From Eretmocerus hayati (taxonomy: Eukaryota > Arthropoda > Insecta > Hymenoptera > Aphelinidae), in the NCBI GenBank assembly GCA_029851415.1, contig CM056743.1, positions 10,656,727 to 10,720,726 on the forward strand: a DNA stretch of 64,000 bases, in the 5' to 3' direction. Positions 46,450-56,625 of the stretch are shown here, piece by piece. Within the stretch, counting starts at the first letter, position 1. Each line of letters starts with the position of its first letter. The notes below the pieces were generated by a model. It searched no databases. It was not told the origin of the DNA and saw only the letters and a program-made list of their open reading frames with translations. The translations under genes were made by a program, and so were the position numbers.

Positions 46450-49400
46450 ATGGTTCTGGACTCAGAGAATATTCCGAACGAGTGAGCCGACCATTCTCTT
46501 TCTTGTCCTAAGTTCCCACATTTTTTTCTAACGGTAGCCATCTTTTCATTGTTATTTGCAGCTGGCGTCGTGATATAGAGGAGCTCTATCGCAACTTGCG
46601 TGAGTATATTTTTGAACATTTTCAATTATTCAAAGAACAACACAGCTGGTAGCAGCTTTAAGCGCTCCAATAGTGGCCGCATTCTGCGCCCGACGCTGCT
46701 CAAAGCGCGTCAACGTTGCTGTGATAATATTTTCTAATTATCTGAAGATTCAAAATCAGATATCTTATTAATTGAAGACTCAAGATCAGTCACAGGGAGA
46801 TCTTTGTTTGTATTCATAGGGTCTTTGAACATTTTTTGGATCGTTTTTTGAAACAGAAATCCAGTAATGAAGGAAGATCTGTTCCGACTAACAAAAACTG
46901 ACAAAGAATTAGTCTCGAAAGGAGAGAAATTGGAGGACCAGCATGTCGATAAATTCCACCATCTAATACAAATTACTACATCTACAATACCTCGCTCTAC
47001 TTTGTATTGCAATAAACTTGAAAGAGTCACGCCAATTTTGCGAGGGACACAGCATGTACAAATCATCCATTGTTGTACTGATGGATGTGAGAAGTGTGAG
47101 GGTGGTCACTGGATATGTTTTTTCTATGATGGGGAATCGTTTTTTATTTATGATTCTTTGAATTTCAAATCATTATATAAAAATGCGGAGATGTTCTTGA
47201 GATCCCTATGCCCGTTCTTCGACGAAATACCTATCTACTATCCACAGGTCCAGTATCAAACTAATGGAAAAGATTGCGGTCCACACGCAATGGCTATGGC
47301 CACGTCAGTCATATTCGATGAAGATCCGTGTACAGTTGATTATAGTATGAAAGATTTGCGTCCCCATATTCTCGGGATGTTTCACAGAAATACTTTACAA
47401 TCTTTTCCGGGACGAAGAAGCGTGTTGAGGCAGAATCAAACCAATTTTTGTCCCAAACCAAAACTAACTTTCAACAAGCTGCCCTGTGGACTCCGGAGTT
47501 TCCCTCCGCTTGCCATCTATGTTTCAACCGAACAACAAAGCAACTCATACTTTGTGAGAGGACTGCCCAATCCTGATGGCGTGTCATGTTACGCAAACGC
47601 ATCGCTGCAGAGTATTGTACATTGTGAAAGTATGCAAAAGCATTGTTTAGTTGGAGCTCAACTGGATCAACTTTTTGAGAATATGAGAGAATACCTTTCG
47701 AACTCATTTGTTAACATTCTGACGTTGAGAAAGTACGCCGATGGAATTTTTTCACTCTCACGACAACAAGATGTGAGTGAATTCATGACATTTTTGTTTG
47801 ATAAATCTGAATATCTCAGGTCAAACTTCAAGCATACTCTCGTGATAAGAAGAACTTGTTTATCCTGTAAACTTGACCAAAAAACGGAGATGGATAATCA
47901 TGTTCTGATTGCCGACCTACCTGCCGATTTCAAAAGTGGCAATCTACAAACGATCATCGATCATAATCTCAACAAGTGGAAGCAAACTGATATAGTTTGT
48001 GGGGGAAAATTACCTACCGAGAAACAACTACAACTGAAGTGTGACGATCAAGGACGATGCTTGGGCAAAAGAGCAGAAAAATTAGATATTGTCTCAGAAA
48101 AAGATATGCTAGTGCTTTCCTTGAATATAATGCGTAGTGACAGTAGTGGTAATATCACGAAGGTACATGATATTTTTCTGCAACATCTTTCTGATAACGT
48201 TGTGAGTATTTATAATGATATGTATCGGATTGAAAGCGTCATCCTACATCATGGGCCAAGCGTCGATGCTGGTCACTATACATGTATACTACGTGGAATA
48301 AATTCTTGGATACGCGCAGATGATAGCGTACTCCATCACAGTACACTATTCAGAAGCCCTAGTGCGAATCCCTATATCGTTTTTCTGAGAAAAATCAATT
48401 GTCCCCGCCAATCATTAACTCCGATGATTTTGGAGCCGCACAAGAATTATGATTTGGATAAATCATGTCATCACCCGGTAGGACAAAACTCTAATTCTGA
48501 ACGAGTCAAACGTGTAAGAATTTCATCACCAATTCCTACCGAAAAATCAACAAAAAATATCAATTCTGAGGAATGTATTGAATCGATCTCAAACCACAGA
48601 AGTTATGCAACCGAGTTCTCACGCTGTCAGTCACGAGAATTTCAGCAAAATAACCTCAAATGTGGGAAGATGAATCAAAATATCGAGGTTTGCAGTAGAA
48701 AATTGATACAAAACTCCAAAGCGGTCGGAATTGTACAGAAAAGTGATGGCTTCATCTACCTCAGTCCAATCCAAGGTGGGACTACGCAAAAATTTTCAGA
48801 CAACCATTCCAGGGTAGGGAAAAATATTTTCACAAACAGTTCGATCCAACCTACTGTTGATCGATTAAGTACTACATCGACTGACTACCCAACACTTCCT
48901 GACGATGGCGCATCTCGATCTGAGAGACAGTCACTTTTGCAGAATTTTCTCTTCCCTCGCGGTAGGCCGAATGTACAGATCAAGGATCAATCAGAAACAA
49001 ATATCGACAGTATTAAGGTTGTCGGGGGCCCATATCGGAATGTCACCAGTCCTTGCGTTGGATTGGTAAATACTCATGTTATACCAACGAAAAGGAAAAG
49101 GGATTCAGACGATGTTCTTGGTAAACGTCATAATTATACTTTTCATGACAGTTGCATGTATGAACAACGATGTCGTGAGCAGGAGACAAAGATTACTGGA
49201 TTGAACTCGTTCACTATTTTGACACCGAGAAATAGTTCGGCCCAAAATGATCAACAGAAAAATTTCGCTTCTTACCGTTCCCCCTTGTCATACGATACTA
49301 CGCGTGAAGCGGGACTAAATTCGCTGGTACTACATCCAATTATGAGTGAGCTACACAATATTGGTGGCTCCTCAAACGGACCTTGCATAGCTATCTCAAA

Positions 49401-52400
49401 AAAGGAGAAGAGAAAACTATCACCAGGCAATATTAGCCTGCTGGAAGGTGAGATAGTCAACAAAATGAAGTTGAAAAAAATGACGTCCATCACGGATTCT
49501 GCATCAATGCGCAAGCGATCCATGGGTGGAAAATGCCGTGTTCCTGATGGAGTCATCCAAAATCAATCGTATGATGGCATCGAAAACTATCGTATTAAAC
49601 GTAAGAGGGAGCGTGATAGAGCTTCATACCTCAGATGCAGGGATAAAATACTTGCAAAGAAGAAGGACTACTATCAACTCAATAAGATGAACATTTCTGC
49701 GAAGAAGCGCTTCGCTTATACATTGAACCGAGAATACTACAAACTCCAATATAAGAAAAACAAAGAAAAAATTCGTATAAGCAGAAATATCAGGAGTCGG
49801 AAAGCTAAGAGAGCCAACAACCGATCAGCAAAACTGAGAGCAGCAAAGAAAATCAGTAAAAAATATAGGAAACTGCGGCGTCGTCTAGCAAAATATCGAA
49901 GCAATTTTCACGAAAAGGATAAAATTTCCAATAAACATCCTTCTGAAATATACCGAGTTGGGTTCAGGAAGAAAACGGATACCTTATTGAGTGACAGGCA
50001 GAAGATAATTGATCGGGTGATGGAGAGGTCCGATTCGCATATGACTCTTGATAAGTTACAAGTCGACCGGGTGGTGACCCGGTGTATACATATCAGAGAC
50101 AGTCATATGAAACAGTTGAAAAAGAATTTAAAAAGTACCCAGAAAAAATGTGAACTTGCGATCTCAAAATTAGGTGATGTTCCCTTATCAGAAAATGTCA
50201 AATTTGCTATCTCCATACTCTGCGGCCGATCTGGCCATCGTTCTTCCACGGAGCCATACTTTCTTGAAACAGTCTACAACACCGACCGTTTCAAACGCTG
50301 GTTAGAAACAGATTTGGACGAAAACGGGCCTGAACCATGTAAAACTGTACCGGAAACCATGTCGCATTCAAGAGTTGTCGATGAAAATCTGATAGAACCA
50401 CTCTCAGAATTACCAAGTGAATCGGTAGATGATGTGTTTATTATCAATGATAGAGGACAAGTTACCAATATCTTACCGCCAATTCCGACGCGTGGTAAAT
50501 CTGATGGATTTTGGGTATGCGATGATTACTGTAGGGAGGTTGATGTCGATGCATTGCAAGACATAAAAGATTTATACTATGAAGTGAGTGTTATATCTTA
50601 TAAAAATTTGGCCGAATTCGTCTCTAATTTGGACGTGTGCGCTGTCCAATCCCGAGCCATGGGTAAGAAAGGCCACCCTGTTACATGCTACGCAGAACCT
50701 TTGTCTTGTAAATCAAAATTCTTGAAACTAGATCTTCTCTCTTATCATTTCCCTTATTTGCGGACTATGAAAAGATCTATTCACCGTATTAAAAACTCTT
50801 ATCAGACTATAATTGATATCGGAAACGCCCTTGAGGAGGGAAGTTTTACTGAATTGAACAAAATCTATGAGGATGGAAAGAACATTTTTGTTACTTCGGA
50901 AGCAAAGCATGCAGAAATATGTTTAGATGAAGATAAGCTTCATGATATGTACTCCGCGGGTATTCAAAAATTCAAAGAAATAGATATGGATCCACCAAGG
51001 ATCCCATGCGTTTCGTGTGAACGTCTCTGTACGAGTAAATACACTACTCCAGTCGTAAAACATTTGGACCCTACAATTTCTGAGTGTCTTCTCCTTGGGG
51101 ATGAGATCCCAGGAAATGCAGAGTTGAGCTATTGGAAACAATTACAAAGCTTGTATGATCCTGAGGAGTTCAATAACTCTTTCATTTGTAATCATTGTAG
51201 TGGTCATCTAAAGAAAAATCGCCTACCATCTTTATGTATTCTGAATAATCTTCGCTCTGACAAAGTTCCGCAAGAGATAAGAACATTGAATAGATTTGAG
51301 AAAATGTTGATTCAACGAGCTAAAGCATTCCAGTGTGTTGTCAAATTGGAAACAGTCCAGAAGAAGAATATCCCACATCATATGAAGCTTGATCAAGTTA
51401 AAGGTCGAACCTTCCATTTACCGCTTCCTTTGGAAGCTACTCTGGACAAACTCTGCAAAGATACGGACCCTATTGACCTTAATCATGAATTATTTGTTCT
51501 GATTCGAAGTAATCCAACCAAGAAAAAAGTTATTTGGGAAGACTATGTCGATATAAAAAAAATTTGGAATGCTCTCAAATGGTTGAAAGCTAACAATCCT
51601 TTGTATGCAAACATTCATCTTCCCGGGACGCCTGATGAACTCCTTACGCATTTAGCACAATCACACTTGGAGTATCCTGAGGATTCGGGAGATGGATCAC
51701 GTTCCAAAGAGCGCACATCGAATGATGGGTCTCACTGTTTTGCTCAAGATGTTAATTGTGAAGCAAGCCGCTCGAATTGTTGCCTAGCTGATGGCGGACC
51801 TATGAACAACCCAACGGACTTCAGTAAAAAGACTCCTGAAATTGCAGTGGACCATCCAGTATCTGCAAATAATCTGCAGTCGGATAATATGAAACCACAA
51901 TTGAGTCCAAGTATCGATCGCTGCAACAATAATTCTGATGTTAAAACGGTTACTGATGCCCATATCAAGCACAACGATAATAATCCAGCCATCCCTCGGG
52001 TAAAAAGCCCAGCGTTGCTCACGCAGAAATCAAAACTCGATATATACTATGAAGATTTTACTATTTATCCATTGCATTCGAAAGTCATTAATGAGAAAGA
52101 TACAACTTTGTATCAAATGTTAGAAGTATACGCTCCTGCTATCGACAGTCGTGCGAAAGATTTGGATCTGAAATGTTTCCCCGAACTATTTCCTCTTGGT
52201 CAATGTGGGCAGTACTGTGAGCGTCTGGTGAATTTGAGAGATAGCGATTATTATAAATCGAGATTAATTTCAAAACATAGTCAATTCAGATTGAATATTC
52301 CTTTCCTCTTTCACGCCCTTCATAATCATAACATGAGGCAGTTGAGCGCTGGAATTTTCCACAAAACCAACGTTTGTCAGCCAGGTGCTGCATTCACGGC

Positions 52401-55400
52401 AAAGTCTTCCATCGAGTCGATGGAGGAAGAAGTATTTGAACAAAATCTACACACAATCTTCTCACGTTTGCGGGGCACCGAAGCTTATTGGTCACAAGTT
52501 AGGAATGAACTCAATTGTATGGTGAGAGAGTACGGGCCAATAACATTCTTCATTACATTCAGTCCGTCTGAATGGATGTGGTCAGGAATAGCTGAATATA
52601 TATGTGAGGTGAATGGGTGGGATCCATCAGGGAAGAATATTAGTGAGTTGATTACTCTAGATCCGACTTCAGCAGCTAGATATATTGAGAATAAATTCAA
52701 GGCTGTTATGGCATACATCAATTCCGATGCTCGTCCAATAGGGAAAGCGCGCCACCATCATTTTTCACGGGAATACCAAGGACGAGGTATTCCACATTTC
52801 CACTGTTTTTTCTGGATCGAAGGTGCACCAATTTACGGATTATCCACCGACGACGAGATACGCGAATTCATTATGAAATATATCACATGTCGTATACCTC
52901 CTCATTCTAGCCCTGAGTTGAGACGGAAGGTTTTAGCGAATCAGTTACACAAGCATAATGATTATTGTATGCGTAAGAAAAAAACTGCTGTCGGATTCAA
53001 ATGCGCGTGTCGTTTCTGCTTCCCTTGTACTGTCACAGATCATTTCATTCTAAGATCTGTTACGCTTGCAATGGCCAATCGTAAGAATTTGAGGAACAAT
53101 AGCAGATTCTACGATCTACCTCGTAGTGAAGATGAGAGAAACATAAACGACTACATTCCCGCGCTGATGTTAGTATGGGAAGGTAATATGGATGCTCAAT
53201 TCATAGGAGAATCTTCGTACCTTTTGACAAAATATGTGACGAGTTATGGAACAAAAGGCGAGAAAAGTCACATCGATTTGAGTGATATAAAGTCTAATAA
53301 GAGTCTGTACAGCAGATTGTGGTCCATAGGAACCCGGAGTTTGCAGTATCGAAGTTGCGGTTCTATCGAGGCTGCCGATACACTACTAGGTCATCCTTTG
53401 CACGGTACAGATCGGGCCACTGTTTTTAGATGGTTGGATGTAAGGGTCATCCGTAGTAGAAAACTCAAGCCTTACAAAACCATTCAAAATCTTGCCCCAG
53501 ATTCGACCGATTTGTTTTTCGACTCATTCATCGATACGCACTATCCAAATCGTCCGGCAGAACTGGAATCTATGTGTCTCTATGACTTTGCCAGATGGTT
53601 CGATATTCACAAAGATAAACCGAAGTGCAAGGAGGAAAAAAGTGGTAAAAAAATGTTTTATGAAATGAAACACGGGCTATATTGCAAGCAAAGATCGAAC
53701 CCTTACTTGATTAATCATTATCGCAACAACCCTGCCAATCAGCCGGAAGAATATTATCATGCTTTATTATTACTATTCCAACCCTGGAGGGACGTCAATG
53801 AGTTGTTAGGGAAGGAACAAACCTACACTGAAGCTTTTCAATCAAAACGCGTTGAGTTAGTGGAAGCTATGAAATACCATGATAAGTTGGAAACCATTGA
53901 AACCGCGAAAAAACATGCTGAAGAACTCATTCAAGCAGAGCTCTTAGCCGCAGATAATGAAAATGAATCTCAAAATATACCGGATGGCTGTGTACCGATC
54001 GAAGCTGAATGCGCTATGAGAGATTTTGATGATAATCTTAAAAAAGTTGTCTTGGATGAAAACCTCTTAGGAAAGTCAATAGAGTCACTTAATTCGGATC
54101 AGAGAAGAGTTTTCGACGATGCTACCTCAACCATAGAAAACGGAGAAAAAATTGTGAGGATGTTTGTTAGTGGATGTGGCGGCACGGGAAAAAGCTTCCT
54201 CATAGATGCATTAGTTTTGTGGATGAAACTCAAGCGCCAGAAAAATACTGCTGTGGCAGCGCCCACCGGCGTGGCGTCACATAAAATCAACGGCCTTACT
54301 CTTCATAGAATATTTCAGTTGCCAGTTGAAATAGGTCGAACTCCCAATTATAAAGAGTTATCAGGTCCCGTATTGAAGAAAATCAGGCAAACATTGGAAG
54401 GTGTAGACTTGGTAGTCATTGACGAAATATCAATGGTTTCTAATATCACACTTCTATTCATTCATCTTCGATTGGCGCAGATTTTTGGGATAGGAGACGA
54501 TCCAGATGGTTGGTTTGGGAAGAAACATATCATCGTTTTTGGTGATCTGTTACAGTTACCTCCGGTCGGTGAACCGTTTGCTATCAAAGAAGTGGAAAGA
54601 AAAGTGCTCGATGATTGCGTAGGTGCTATGGAATCGATTAATTTATGGCATCTATTCACTTACCACGAACTGACTATCAATGAGCGACAAAAGAATGACG
54701 AACAGTATTATAATACTTTGCAACGCGTTCGCATTGGAGCCCCCAATGACTCAGATATTGCAATTCTTGATAAGCGTAGGATTAACTTCAAACATGATCA
54801 TTACCCTGCAACAGTTCAAGAATTATGCGCTTACATTGATACTCTTCCACCTGATACTGTGTGCTTGTTGCCTTCAAGGCAAATGTATTTTATCTTGAAC
54901 GGCGCGATGTTGCAAAGAAACGATACAGACGAAATCAAGTTGGTTGCTCAAGATGATTATCAATGTCCGAAGAACCTAGACAAGGCAATCAGGAAGGTTC
55001 TCGACGATGATGATAAGAATGACTGTGGTATAGAAAGAGTGATTACTCTGAAAATTGGATCCAGGGTCATGGTACGGAGAAATATCAATGTATCTACAGG
55101 GCTGGTCAATGGTGCGATCGCCAAAGTCGTCTCGATTTCGAAGGATAAAAATGATTTGGTCACTCATGTGAATCTTGAGCTAACTTCTGGGTTACAGCAC
55201 GCTCTGGAACGTTATGAGTATAAATTTTTCGTTTCAGACAGAATTTTCATCGTGCGAAGACAGTTCCCCATAACCCTGAGTTATGGTATCACAATTCATA
55301 AGAGTCAAGGTTTGAGTTTGAAAAATGTTGTGATTGATGTGGGATCAACGATATTTTCACCTGGCCAAACGTATGTGGCCCTATCGAGAGTTACTGAATT

Positions 55401-56427
55401 GAAGGGGTTGCATCTCATTAATTTTGATCCAACTAAGATCATGGCATCTGATGAAGCTATTCTTGAATACAATAAGCTGAGGCAACTATATCGTCCGGAA
55501 CTCGGTCTCTATCAAATATGTAAATCTATTGATCCTCTCAAGGCGGTGCGTGATGTCTACTGGGCTCCATCAAAACTCCTCATGTCTATCCACAAGGAAA
55601 GGATCGAGGACAACATCACAAGAGTAATATTCCGGGGACTGCCCGACGATCATTGTATTTCGTGTTACGCGAATACTGTTGTTCATGGTCTTTTCCATTT
55701 AAAAACGATTAAAAGCCTTCTCGTTCAACAGAAGTCATCTGATGCTTTGAGAAGTGCCTTCAATCAATACATTGGCAATACCAGTGTAGATCTGGAAGCT
55801 TTCAAACGGTCAGTTGGACAAGAATTCGCTTCGACCACTCAGCATGATGCTGTACATTTCCTAAAACAGGTTTGTGCTAAGTTCAACATTGTCGACAATG
55901 TTATAGGCTACAGATGGTCATCAGTGGTCAGGTGTAGGAGTGATTCTTGTGAAGGTAGATATGAATCTGGATTGAGACCTGAGAGCATTCTTGAATTGGT
56001 TTTGCCAGAAAATCGTGACACCTTTACCCTACAAGAACTATTAAACAGTTTTGTCGATAAATGGCGTGAAACCACAGAGATTTGCCAATGCCAACGTAAA
56101 AAAATTGAAACAATTACTCTAGAACTACCAAAACCGATTCTTGTATTGAAAGTACCTGTTATAGAAATAAATAATGGGCAAGTTAACAAGACAAGGGAAA
56201 TAAGAATCAACGGAGTGCCACAAGGCAAAGTATCGATTTTGGGGAAGCATTACCAGGTTATGAGTGGTATATTTCTCCACCACAATCAGAAATATCCTTC
56301 AGGTCATTACCTCAATTTTCTCCGTGACAATAAAAATTGGTTCGAGGTTTCTGGCAGCGTTGCTCGGAAAAGACAATGGCCAAAGAGCGCTCGAGATATA
56401 TATTTGATCTTCCTTGAGAGGATTTGA
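46450..56427 (+). CDS. giant Helitron-type replicase-helicase with Ulp1 and two USP-like domains
   Basis: A single exon (46865-56427) encodes 3186 residues from ATG 46867 without interruption. Two short upstream exons fit in phase: 46450-46481 and 46562-46599, with GTGAGC and GTGAGTAT donors and a TTATTTGCAG acceptor. They give MVLDSENIPNDWRRDIEELY joined to the main frame for 3210 residues in total. Domains, numbered from ATG 46867: Ulp1-type protease (about 40-170), USP-type peptidase (232-512), Lys/Arg-rich stretch (908-1022), zinc-binding DUF6570-like region (1370-1530), Helitron-like N domain and HUH nuclease (1760-2135), PIF1/RecD-type helicase (2405-2860), second USP-like domain (2915-3186). 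HUH nuclease plus helicase is the hallmark of Helitron rolling-circle transposons. Intact length implies recent activity or host selection. No canonical polyadenylation signal lies within 200 bases of the stop. If the upstream exons are not used, translation starts at 46867, after an in-frame stop at 46849. Confidence 0.9.
46984..47376 (+). other. Ulp1/SENP (C48) cysteine-protease domain of the giant protein
   Basis: Residues about 40-170. The catalytic arrangement His-Asp-Gln-Cys is visible: H81 in EGGHWICFFYDG, D96 in FFIYDSLN, Q131 and C137 in QTNGKDCGPHAMAMA. Ulp1 enzymes remove SUMO or related modifiers from proteins or mature them, and related domains occur in several DNA transposons. 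All four positions are intact. Confidence 0.8.
47560..48402 (+). other. first USP (C19) deubiquitinase domain of the giant protein
   Basis: Residues about 232-512. The Cys box reads GVSCYANASLQ with C241, followed by QQDVSEFMTFLFD, a CLSC zinc-finger half and later C pairs, and the His box VDAGHYTCILRG with H470. The third catalytic position is kept in WIRADDSVL (D485/D486). USP enzymes cleave ubiquitin from substrates. The domain is about 280 residues, close to the minimum for the family. Confidence 0.8.
49588..49932 (+). other. Lys/Arg-rich repetitive stretch of the giant protein
   Basis: Residues about 908-1022 are dominated by Lys and Arg with recurring Tyr, in a loose repeat of the type KKKDYYQLNK, REYYKLQYKKNKEK and KKYRKLRRRLAKYR. 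It is probably helical and nucleic-acid binding, and may act as a nuclear-localisation region; similar basic arrays occur in other transposon proteins. Confidence 0.55.
50974..51456 (+). other. zinc-binding DUF6570-like region of the giant protein
   Basis: Residues about 1370-1530. Cysteine pairs in PCVSCERLC (C1381, C1384) and FICNHCSGHL (C1441, C1444) are followed by NRFEKMLIQRAKAFQCVVKL. This layout precedes the Helitron-like N domain in many animal Helitron proteins. The family name is from memory. Confidence 0.55.
52144..53271 (+). other. Helitron-like N domain and HUH endonuclease of the giant protein
   Basis: Residues about 1760-2135. The metal-binding HUH motif is in GRGIPHFHCFFWIEG (H1977, H1979). 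The tyrosine region YLLTKYVTSYGTKGE (Y2118, Y2123, Y2127) supplies the candidate nicking tyrosines. In Helitrons this nuclease nicks and rejoins single-stranded DNA during rolling-circle transposition. Confidence 0.85.
54079..55446 (+). other. PIF1/RecD-type helicase domain of the giant protein
   Basis: Residues about 2405-2860. Walker A is GCGGTGKS (2436-2443), Walker B is VVIDEISMVS (D2519, E2520), followed by FGDLLQLPPV, and the C-terminal motif is TYVALSRVTELKGLHLI (about 2835-2851). It is a 5'-3' superfamily 1 helicase expected to unwind DNA at the nicked transposon end. Confidence 0.9.
55609..56424 (+). other. C-terminal second USP-like domain, altered active site
   Basis: Residues about 2915-3186. 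The Cys box HCISCYANTVVHGLF (C2933) and His box YPSGHYLNFLRD (H3147) are present, as is the ending DIYLIFLER, matching the end of the first USP (PYIVFLRK). Where the first domain has WIRADDSV, this one has WFEVSGSVA, so the Asp/Asn that completes the triad is absent. It may bind ubiquitin without cutting, or work as a dyad. The sequence is clearly diverged from the N-terminal USP. Confidence 0.7.
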
Positions 56428-56625
56428 AAGCATCAATTTTTAATGGATCGTGGCAAATAACAGCTACTACCACAATGATACGTAACTCGTCGATTTTCTA
56501 CATAAAATGCCGTATAGGGAAAACTTGGAATCATCTAATATATGGTTCAGTTTTACTCTACTAAGCACGCATCTGCCCTACTTCATAACATCAGCATACC
56601 TTAGTCACATTATCTTACTGCTAAG

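Noticed and set aside
46428..46625. Minus-strand 65-codon frame upstream of the giant gene
   Set aside because: It is the shadow of the proposed plus-strand exons, which have good splice sites and phase agreement with the long frame.
46734..47066. Minus-strand 110-codon frame overlapping the start of the giant gene
   Set aside because: Overlaps strongly supported coding sequence and has no domain of its own.
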